NCBI GenBank assembly: GCA_014695325.1
Contig: JACJNZ010000078.1
Coordinates: forward strand, 1 to 40,392
DNA length: 40,392 nt
From: Cyanobacteria bacterium FACHB-502
GTDB taxonomy: Bacteria; Cyanobacteriota; Cyanobacteriia; Elainellales; Elainellaceae
Reading direction: 5' to 3'
Shown: one piece after another, positions 34,292 to 40,392 of the stretch
Numbering within the stretch: the first letter of the stretch is position 1
Layout: every line of letters begins with the position of its first letter
Notes under the pieces: model-generated
Database searches by the model: none
Told to the model about the DNA's origin: nothing
What the model saw: the letters and a program-made list of their open reading frames with translations, nothing else
Position numbers and translations under genes: made by a program

Positions 34292-34780
34292 ATGACCGCT
34301 ACCGTTCCATCCCTTCAGCTTCAGCAATCGAGCGTTGTTGACACCCTCAATCGTCAGCAGGCAAATGCCCTAGTTGCCTACCTCAACTACAAGAAATATC
34401 ACTGGCTCACCTTTGGTCCGCTGTTCCGCGATCTGCACCTGTTGTTTGAAGAGCAGGGCGGCGAAGTGTTTGCATCAGTAGATGAACTCGCCGAAAGAAG
34501 CCTGATGCTCGACGGCGAACCGGTTGCAGACCCTGCAGAATATCTGCCCACCGCTAGCGTGAAGCCCTCCGCAGGCAGGCTCTCGGTGAAGCAAATGATC
34601 GAAGAGGCGATCGTCACCCACGAGCTGATCATCACCGAGATGCACCAAGACGCAGAAGTTGCCACCAACGCAGGCGATATTGGCACTGCCGATCTGTACA
34701 CCCGCCTGGTTCAGGTTCATCAGAAGCATCGCTGGTTCCTCAAAGAGATCCTGAAAAAGGGCGATAACTTAGTTTCGTAG
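34292..34780 (+). CDS. dps: Dps-family DNA-protection ferritin
   Basis: Dodecameric miniferritin, 162 residues, that oxidises Fe(II) with peroxide and stores iron, often binding DNA. The four-helix bundle shows the ferroxidase pattern of Dps: KKYHWLTFGPLFRDLHLLFE (His and Asp at the intersubunit site), GGEVFASVDELAERSLMLDG (Asp/Glu), and C-terminal QVHQKHRWFLKEIL. The ATG at 34292 follows GAGG at ten bases; upstream in-frame starts lack one. There is no signal peptide. It is monocistronic, ending near a bidirectional terminator. Confidence 0.92.
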   Translation: MTATVPSLQLQQSSVVDTLNRQQANALVAYLNYKKYHWLTFGPLFRDLHLLFEEQGGEVFASVDELAERSLMLDGEPVADPAEYLPTASVKPSAGRLSVKQMIEEAIVTHELIITEMHQDAEVATNAGDIGTADLYTRLVQVHQKHRWFLKEILKKGDNLVS

Positions 34781-35031
34781 TTCCACTGTCCGATCGTGGA
34801 AGTCCCAACTCTTCTACACTGCCCCTCAATCTGTCAAGCTGGGGGGCTTTGAGCTTAAAACTAAGATTAAAACACCGAGATGAAAACAATGCTCGGTTTA
34901 TCTCAAGGTCACGAGCGAGAAGAGTGCTTTGGGTCACGATAATGGCTTTTCAAACTGCTTTTTACATCGATCGCGATAAGCAGGTTTTGTGAGCCCAACG
35001 CGGCAATCATCCGATATCTCCAGTAAAATAA

Positions 35032-35079
35032 ACCCCCTGATACTCTGTCTCAGCCAGTGCTGAAGAAAAGTCAGGGGGT
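35032..35079. terminator. Bidirectional terminator between dps and msrB
   Basis: ACCCCCTGA (35032-35040) and TCAGGGGGT (35071-35079) form a perfect 9-bp stem; the loop holds a second hairpin TCAGC-cagt-GCTGA (35050-35063). T-rich flanks exist on both strands. The two genes converge here. Confidence 0.8.
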
Positions 35080-35121
35080 CTTTATGATCTGCTGAGTTTT
35101 GGTAAGGTTTTAGGTCAAAGA

Positions 35122-35547
35122 TTATGCCTGTGTTTGCTCTGCCGGATTAAACTCCAGGGCAACGCCATTCATACAGTATCGCTGTCCGGTAGGCGCAGGA
35201 CCATCGCTGAAGACGTGTCCCAGATGTCCACCACAGCGAGCGCAGTGAACTTCAACTCGCGTCATGAACAAAGAGCGATCGACCGAAGTTTCGACCCCAC
35301 CATCGATCGGGGCAAAAAAGCTGGGCCATCCGGTTCTGCTGTTGAATTTGGTATCTGAAGTAAAGAGCGGCGTGCCACACCCAGCACAGGTGTAGGTTCC
35401 AGACTCATAGTTCTTATCGAGCGGACTGGTTCCCGCCCGTTCGGTTCCATGCTTTCGCAGCACATGAAACTGTTCGGAGGTCAGTGTTTCGCGCCATTCG
35501 GCTTCGGTCTTTTGCACTTCAAACTGCTTATCTTTGGAGGAAGTCAT
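35122..35547 (-). CDS. msrB: Peptide-methionine (R)-S-oxide reductase
   Basis: Repairs the R-epimer of methionine sulfoxide in proteins using thioredoxin. Length 141 residues. Two CxxC pairs bind structural zinc (C54/C57 in CAGCGTPLF; C102/C105 in CARCGGHLGHVF). The catalytic Cys is C125 in RYCMNGVALEF. RTGWPSFFAP is the conserved substrate pocket. ATG at 35547. It converges on dps, another oxidative-stress gene, which may be coincidence. Confidence 0.95.
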   Translation of the reverse strand: MTSSKDKQFEVQKTEAEWRETLTSEQFHVLRKHGTERAGTSPLDKNYESGTYTCAGCGTPLFTSDTKFNSRTGWPSFFAPIDGGVETSVDRSLFMTRVEVHCARCGGHLGHVFSDGPAPTGQRYCMNGVALEFNPAEQTQA

Positions 35548-35650
35548 AAATTTGCTTGGATTTGCTCAGATTGGCTGAATCATGCAGCTTCCTCGATCAT
35601 AGTGGAACCTTTGCGGATTCTGGTGTTCGCAATTTCCCTACTGCATCCTC

Positions 35651-36913
35651 CTACCGCATGGCTCGTCCATGCTGCCGCTCTCGCACTTGCTGTCTGCGCT
35701 GTTCCATTTGCCGCTCATACCAGTTCATGAGGGGGGTTGCGCTAATGCCGTGCAGGATGACGGAAATGACGATCGTCGTAAACGTGATCCAGGCGATTTG
35801 CTCTCCGGTCTCTGCCCGCAGTCCTTCGCCCAGGGCATAGGCGAGATAGTAGATCGAACCTACTCCCCGAATGCCAAACCAGCCAAATAGCCAGGGACGG
35901 ATCGGGTTCTGGTGTTCGCCTATCGTACTGATCCATGCCCCGATCGGTCGAATCACAAAAAACAGCAGTCCGGCGATCAGCAGCGATTGGGGCAAAAAGC
36001 GGATGATCGGCTCCCAGCGTAGGAGCGATCCCAACAGCAAAATCGTTCCCACCTCCAGCAGTTTTTCGAGCGTTTCGGTAAATTCGATTTGGGACTCCTG
36101 CTTGTCGGGATTGCGATAGCTTCGCTGTGCCACGATACCCGCGACAAAAACACCCAGAAAGCCATAGCCGTTCACCAGCTCGGTCAGGGAGTAGGTCAGC
36201 AAAATCATGGCAAGGGCGACGAAATCTTCCATCAGGCTGTCTGCCGGACGAATTCGCTGAAGCCGCTTGTCAATTTTCACCACAGCCCTAGCAACCAGAA
36301 CGCCCATGCCAAATCCGGCGGCGATCCCCCAAATCAGATCGATGGCTGCCCACTGCACGATCCAGTTTTGCCACTGGTTATCTTTGATCCAGTGCAGTCC
36401 AAAGTAAACAAAAGGGAAGGCAAGTGCATCGTTTAAGCCGCCTTCGGAAGTCAAGCCAAACCGCAGTTCGTCGCGATCGTCGGGATGAGAGAGCTGCACC
36501 TCGGATGCCAGCACCGGATCGGTCGGAGCTAGGATTGCTCCTAGCAAAATCGCAATTCCCCACGACATGCCTAGAAACTGATGCCCTGCCCAGGCGATCC
36601 CAAAGATAGAAATCGGCATCAGCAGCGCAATCAGCCGAATCGTTGAACCCCAGGCGTGCAGCGTCAAGACACGATTCATCTTTAAGCCGCAGCTAAACAG
36701 CGAGATCAGCACCACCATTTCGGTGAGTCGCTCTAGAAGATCGGTTTCGGGTCGCACTTGAATCAGGTTCAATCCGTAAGGACTTAGCCCAATTCCCACC
36801 ACCAGATAAATTAGCGCGTAGGACAGCGGTAAACGACCGATCCAGCCCGATCCGAGAGTCACGAACAGCAGCAGAATCCCAATTACCAGCAGCTCAAGAA
36901 TGTAAACGTCCAC
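35651..36913 (-). CDS. Cation/proton antiporter (CPA1/NhaP-like)
   Basis: Membrane transporter of 420 residues in the Na+/H+ exchanger fold. About twelve helices are visible. The ion-binding helix carries GAILAPTDPVLASEVQLSHPDD (the TDP and following Asp), and LTSEGGLNDALAFPFVY is the second conserved helix (E/ND pair), both typical of CPA1 antiporters. GIRGVGSIYYLAYAL matches the later conserved Arg-containing segment. The C-terminus is short and basic. It starts with GTG at 36913. The substrate cation (Na+ or K+) is not resolved; role in pH and salt homeostasis inferred. Confidence 0.9.
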   Translation of the reverse strand: MDVYILELLVIGILLLFVTLGSGWIGRLPLSYALIYLVVGIGLSPYGLNLIQVRPETDLLERLTEMVVLISLFSCGLKMNRVLTLHAWGSTIRLIALLMPISIFGIAWAGHQFLGMSWGIAILLGAILAPTDPVLASEVQLSHPDDRDELRFGLTSEGGLNDALAFPFVYFGLHWIKDNQWQNWIVQWAAIDLIWGIAAGFGMGVLVARAVVKIDKRLQRIRPADSLMEDFVALAMILLTYSLTELVNGYGFLGVFVAGIVAQRSYRNPDKQESQIEFTETLEKLLEVGTILLLGSLLRWEPIIRFLPQSLLIAGLLFFVIRPIGAWISTIGEHQNPIRPWLFGWFGIRGVGSIYYLAYALGEGLRAETGEQIAWITFTTIVISVILHGISATPLMNWYERQMEQRRQQVRERQHGRAMR

Positions 36914-37174
36914 AGGAAATTACGTTAGAGGAGTCAACCTAATTTAGGCGCAGGACGATCGCCGATCAAAGTCCCAGGAGATAGAGTTTTAGCCCTGGCT
37001 CCTAAACTGAAACTCTAACCCGGACGACGATCTCTTACCCCGAAAGCCAGATTTCTTTCAATGCCATTAAAGCTAAACCAGCAATACAAACGGAATCGTA
37101 CAAACGACTCAAATTTTATAAATTGGATACGGCTTGTCGTTTTTGTTTTAGAACAAGCAATTCACGGACTGATT

Positions 37175-37423
37175 ATGGCACAAGCACTGGGAAGAGAAGT
37201 CACCGACAGCGAGGGAACCGTCTGGAACTGTGTTCAGGCATACGCAGAATTAGCTGAAAAAACAGACAAAGAAGACCTCGCTAAAGTCAAAGGCGAAGAG
37301 GCTTATTGGGTGGTTTGTACACCGAGCGGTGGGGCGCAGTCGGTGCGGGTCAAGCTTCCACAGGACTGGGAAAGCGCCTGCTCAGATGAAGAACTGCTAG
37401 CGACAATTCAGGCAAATCAGTGA
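37175..37423 (+). CDS. Small conserved hypothetical protein
   Basis: Protein of 82 residues from the ATG at 37175; the open frame runs further upstream but that part is not protein-like. The sequence MAQALGREVTDSEGTVWNCV, KGEEAYWVVCTPSGGAQSVR and LPQDWESACSDEELLATIQA is compact, with no membrane segment, and reads like a small beta-rich cyanobacterial protein. Function unknown. It stands alone between the antiporter and the S2P homologue. Confidence 0.7.
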   Translation: MAQALGREVTDSEGTVWNCVQAYAELAEKTDKEDLAKVKGEEAYWVVCTPSGGAQSVRVKLPQDWESACSDEELLATIQANQ

Positions 37424-37674
37424 TCGGATCGATCGCCTGCCAGAAAAAATCCCGTTTCCCTACGTTTTACCCTTGCTCCTTCGCGCTTCATCTTTACTGC
37501 CCCTGACTCCAGCAGAACTGGTATTCTTAACCATATTGCAGTGATCTCAGGAGTACTTTCGTAACGCCTTGGAATCGATAAGATTCGCTGGCATTGCTCC
37601 ACCGTGATCTGGCTTGTGGTTAAGGCAGCAATTTGTTACAGCAGTTCGTTGCAGCGAACCGGGAAATTAGGAAG

Positions 37675-39195
37675 ATGATTACTTTATTCATTCTGTTTGC
37701 AGCGATCGCCATTCTCGCCTGGGGATTTTATCGCGCAAGACCCTTTGGCAAGCTGGGAATTCTCGCCTGGCTTCAATCTGTCGCACTGATGGCTCCCTGG
37801 CTACTGGTGTTTGGCGCGCTTGCTGTGGGAGTGACGTTTAATCTTGCAATCGTGCTGCTGCTGCTGCTGCTGTCGATCGCGGTATATATTCTGCTGGGGC
37901 GGCAGCTTCGGGCATCGGCAGAGCAAGCCGGACTGATCAATCCCGTTTCGTCCCAGGCGGCAGCGTCTTCCCCCTCTTCTGACTCTTCCCCATCCTCTGA
38001 AGAAGCGACGATCGATCGACCTGCGACAGAATCAACTCGCACTACCCAACCACCTGGAGCCAAAACCGCCGACGCTCCCCTGATGCCCGCAGAAGAGATT
38101 CAAACTATTAAGGGCATTTTTGGCATTGAAACCTTTTTTGCAACTGAAACGATTCCCTATCAAGAAGGAGTGATTTTTAAGGGCAATTTGCGGGGTGAAG
38201 TGCAGCCTAGCTTCGATCGACTCACCGCAAATCTGCAAGAGCGGACGGGCGATCGGTATCGGCTATTTTTGTTAGAAGGACTGGAGGGCAAGCCCGTGGT
38301 GATTGTGCTGCCTCGCGCCCCAGAGAAAAAATCGGTGGCGATCGCACAGTGGATTCTATCGCTGGTGCTGATTGTAGCCACAATCGCGACCTGTCTGGAA
38401 ACGAGCGGATTGCTGCGGGGGTTTGACTTTTTCAGTGAGCTAACGCGCTGGCGCGAAGTGTTGCCGGTAGCCTCTGGAATTTTGCTCGTGCTGGCAGCGA
38501 CTGAAATTGCCCACCGGATCACCGCAGCGCGACAGCAAATTCGCCTCAGTCCGCCTTACTTTATTCCTACCTGGCAAATTGGCTCGTTTGGCAGCTTCTT
38601 TCGCTTTGAGTCGGTCTTGCCCGATCGCAATCGTTTGTTTGACGTTGCCTTTGCTGGATCGGCGGCAGGGGGAGCGGTTTCTCTGAGTTTGTTGGTGGTT
38701 GGGCTGCTGCTGTCTCGCCCGGATAGCCTTTTTCAACTGCCTGCCAATTTCTTTGAAGGCTCGCTTCTGGTGGGAAGCCTGGCGCGAATTGTGCTGGGAG
38801 AGACGCTAAAGCAATCGCTGGTTGCAATTCATCCACTGGTGCTGGTGGGCTGGATCGGGCTGGTCGTTACCGCAATTAACCTGATGCCTGCGGGTCAGCT
38901 CAACGGTGGACGCATTGTGCAGGCAATCTACGGCAGAAAGGTGGCAGGACGGACGACGATCGCCACGGTGATTGTGCTAGGTCTGGCTTCTCTGGTGAAT
39001 CCGCTCGCGCTTTATTGGGCAGTGCTGATTCTGTTTTTGCAGCGCGACCTGGAACGTCCTGCCCTGAACGAGTTGACCGAGCCAGACGATGCCCGGGCTG
39101 CACTGGGTTTGCTGGCTCTGTTCCTCATGGCGGCGACGCTGCTGCCTATCACGCCTGGGCTTGCAGGTCGGCTTGGCATTGGTAGTTCTTTTTGA
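37675..39195 (+). CDS. EGY-like site-2 protease homologue with altered metal site
   Basis: Membrane protein of 506 residues in the M50 (site-2 protease) family, EGY/slr0643-like subgroup. Two N-terminal helices and a Ser/Pro/Thr-rich linker (90-130) lead to a soluble region (135-215) and the membrane core. SPPYFIPTWQIGSFGSFFRF and PDRNRLFDVAFAGSAAGGAV are the conserved EGY segments. The zinc motif HEXXH is TEIAH at 276-280: the first His is Thr. The third ligand motif LDG is LNGG (N410 for Asp). Two of three ligands are gone, so proteolysis is unlikely; compare plant EGY3. The ATG at 37675 follows AGGAAG. It is followed 10 bases later by a PIN-domain gene. Confidence 0.85.
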   Translation: MITLFILFAAIAILAWGFYRARPFGKLGILAWLQSVALMAPWLLVFGALAVGVTFNLAIVLLLLLLSIAVYILLGRQLRASAEQAGLINPVSSQAAASSPSSDSSPSSEEATIDRPATESTRTTQPPGAKTADAPLMPAEEIQTIKGIFGIETFFATETIPYQEGVIFKGNLRGEVQPSFDRLTANLQERTGDRYRLFLLEGLEGKPVVIVLPRAPEKKSVAIAQWILSLVLIVATIATCLETSGLLRGFDFFSELTRWREVLPVASGILLVLAATEIAHRITAARQQIRLSPPYFIPTWQIGSFGSFFRFESVLPDRNRLFDVAFAGSAAGGAVSLSLLVVGLLLSRPDSLFQLPANFFEGSLLVGSLARIVLGETLKQSLVAIHPLVLVGWIGLVVTAINLMPAGQLNGGRIVQAIYGRKVAGRTTIATVIVLGLASLVNPLALYWAVLILFLQRDLERPALNELTEPDDARAALGLLALFLMAATLLPITPGLAGRLGIGSSF

Positions 39196-39205
39196 GGTGA
39201 ATCTC

Positions 39206-39988
39206 ATGGCAACCACTCCCCCCGTAATTCTGGTGTTCGACGTTGGTGCATTGTCTGGCTCAACCCCAACTGAATGGCGCGAGTTTTCGCGGGTGGGGAG
39301 CTGCTGTGTGCCGCAGGTGATCTATGAGGAAATGAAGCTGCTGTTCGAGCGATCGCCTGACCCCGATCTGGAGCGCATTGCCAAATCGTTCAACCGCTTT
39401 TATGCGACGAGCGGCTGGCGCATTACCGATATCAGTGCCCCTCATGCGGCGTTTAAGGTGGCTTCGGGGCAGGCGTTAACTCGCCGGGCAAGGCTGTCGC
39501 TAGCGGTGGGTCGTTGTGGTTATGGGCTGGCTCAAACCTATCCTGGCAGTCTGATCGTGGTTGCCACTAAAGATCGGCTACTGCTGCAAAAGCTGTATGA
39601 CATTCCCTGCGTTAATCTCTGCGGCGTTCCGGTTGAATCGCTGCTGCAATGGAGCCGGACAGGTCAGCGTCCTATCCAGGTCAGCCAGCGGCTTCAGCAG
39701 TTTCGTGTCGTTCACGATCTGCCGCCCAACACCACCCTGCTGAACGAGGGCTATCAGCGCACGTCTCCCAAACGGCATTCAGCAACCTCGCTGACTCCGA
39801 TGCGAAAAGTCTCGTCTGTGCCGGATTGGTTTCCCGATCTGGTATCGCTATTAATGGCAGCGGGCGGATTGGCAGTAGCAGGATATTTTGTCTGGCAAAT
39901 TGTCCACAGCCCTCAGGTACAACAGCTATTTTTCCGTCCGGTTAGTCCCCAATCTCAGTTAGAAATTCACCCGCGACAGCAGGCTTGA
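39206..39988 (+). CDS. PIN-domain protein with C-terminal membrane helix
   Basis: Protein of 260 residues. Residues 1-140 form a PIN-like nuclease fold: ILVFDVGALSG (D12), CVPQVIYEEMKLLFE (E41/E42) and GSLIVVATKDRLLLQ (D123), the acidic triad that binds metal. A linker follows, then one membrane helix near the C-terminus (LVSLLMAAGGLAVAGYFVWQ). The ATG at 39206 has GAGGTGA upstream. It sits 10 bases after the S2P homologue stop, so they form a transcription unit. An RNase anchored to the membrane is inferred; there is no antitoxin gene nearby, so a VapC role is unlikely. Confidence 0.8.
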   Translation: MATTPPVILVFDVGALSGSTPTEWREFSRVGSCCVPQVIYEEMKLLFERSPDPDLERIAKSFNRFYATSGWRITDISAPHAAFKVASGQALTRRARLSLAVGRCGYGLAQTYPGSLIVVATKDRLLLQKLYDIPCVNLCGVPVESLLQWSRTGQRPIQVSQRLQQFRVVHDLPPNTTLLNEGYQRTSPKRHSATSLTPMRKVSSVPDWFPDLVSLLMAAGGLAVAGYFVWQIVHSPQVQQLFFRPVSPQSQLEIHPRQQA

Positions 39989-40066
39989 CAGAACCTTGAA
40001 GATTGGATAACCTAATAAAGGTGAAGCGGCTGACATCAAAGATTGGCATGACCGCTCATTAGATAC

Positions 40067-40139
40067 GCCCCCATCGTCTAGAGGCCTAGGACACCTCCCT
40101 TTCACGGAGGCGACGGGGATTCGAATTCCCCTGGGGGTA
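40067..40139 (+). tRNA. trnE: tRNA-Glu (UUC)
   Basis: Complete cloverleaf of 73 nt. The acceptor stem GCCCCCA pairs with TGGGGGT, discriminator A at 40139. The anticodon stem CCTCC/GGAGG (40094-40098, 40106-40110) holds loop CTTTCAC with anticodon TTC at 40101-40103. The T-arm GGGGA-TTCGAAT-TCCCC is standard. CCA is not encoded. In cyanobacteria this glutamyl-tRNA also feeds tetrapyrrole synthesis. Confidence 0.96.
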
Positions 40140-40286
40140 TCGCAAAGCCAATAGCAATTAAGCTGTTAAAAAACTCAGGCTTTTAAAACGCTCTTGATGC
40201 AATACTTAGGAGCTTTTTGCATTGGAAATTGCATTAAAAACTTGCGTTAACAACTTTCTGTTGCGGCAGTTGGTACAGGTATAGCG

Positions 40287-40392
40287 CTACGCAATCACGT
40301 TAGGGCAGTTTTTGAAAGCAGCGTCGACACAATCACGAAAGGTTTCAAACTCATCCCATCGCTGTCGCATCCAGTTCTTCAGGACAAACCAC
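40287..40392 (-). CDS. C-terminus of an IS630-like transposase, cut by window edge
   Basis: On the minus strand 34 codons read WFVLKNWMRQRWDEFETFRD then CVDAAFKNCPNVIA to TAG (40287-40289). This has the character of an IS630-family transposase tail (KNWMRQ..., C-rich end). Only the 3' end is in the window, so completeness is unknown. It lies 150 bases from tRNA-Glu, a usual insertion neighbourhood. Confidence 0.6.
   Translation of the reverse strand, partial: WFVLKNWMRQRWDEFETFRDCVDAAFKNCPNVIA

Noticed and set aside
1-40392. CRISPR array or prophage
   Set aside because: No regularly spaced direct repeats with unique spacers and no phage structural genes were seen.

Overview
The window is cyanobacterial chromosome. 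Evidence: it is dense in GATCG and in the GCGATCGC octamer, and it carries a CmpABCD-type bicarbonate transporter with the cyanobacterial CmpC fusion (ATPase plus solute-binding domain), an EGY-like site-2 protease homologue, Dps, QueF, and the dispersed palindromic elements usual in filamentous cyanobacteria. It cannot be assigned to a genus from sequence reading alone.

Layout. 1-8 kb: housekeeping and conserved hypotheticals (SPOR-like exported protein, HtpX-type protease, glycosyltransferase, beta-propeller protein, peptide deformylase, MobA), a MITE-like element and a fragment of a dienelactone hydrolase gene. 6.5-9 kb: a Tat-exported, Met-rich ferritin-like protein divergent from an ECF-type sigma factor followed by its membrane anti-sigma factor. 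9.0-15.7 kb: an accessory region bounded by a decayed 3' end of a VOC (glyoxalase-fold) gene on the left and the intact VOC gene on the right, both on the minus strand. Inside it are four sites with the architecture of integron attC sites, small cassette-like genes (a broken one, a membrane zinc-ribbon protein, a GNAT acetyltransferase, and a membrane-anchored unknown), and a two-gene signalling module (methanogen-output-domain protein plus hybrid histidine kinase). No integrase is visible, so the sites would be called a CALIN (attC cluster lacking an integrase).

16-23 kb: PQQ/sorbosone-type dehydrogenase lipoprotein, di-iron ferritin-like protein with queF, TPMT-like methyltransferase, intradiol dioxygenase lipoprotein, a coiled-coil membrane protein and ilvC with a clear terminator. 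23.5-27.3 kb: a secreted low-complexity protein, a remnant of an RTX-type protein and a type I phosphodiesterase/alkaline-phosphatase-superfamily gene interrupted by an in-frame TGA.

28-34 kb: cmpABCD, identified as bicarbonate (not nitrate) transport from CmpA-type signatures, with a MITE-like element between cmpB and cmpC. 34-40 kb: dps, msrB, a cation/proton antiporter, a small conserved protein, an EGY-like S2P homologue that has lost metal ligands, a PIN-domain membrane protein 10 bp downstream of it, tRNA-Glu(UUC), and the 3' end of a transposase running off the window.

The strongest candidate for something new is the attC region: four sites share a one-base asymmetry (an extra G in the left arm at the same position), which is hard to get by chance. 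Secondary candidates are the TGA-interrupted phosphodiesterase and the catalytically altered S2P/PIN pair.
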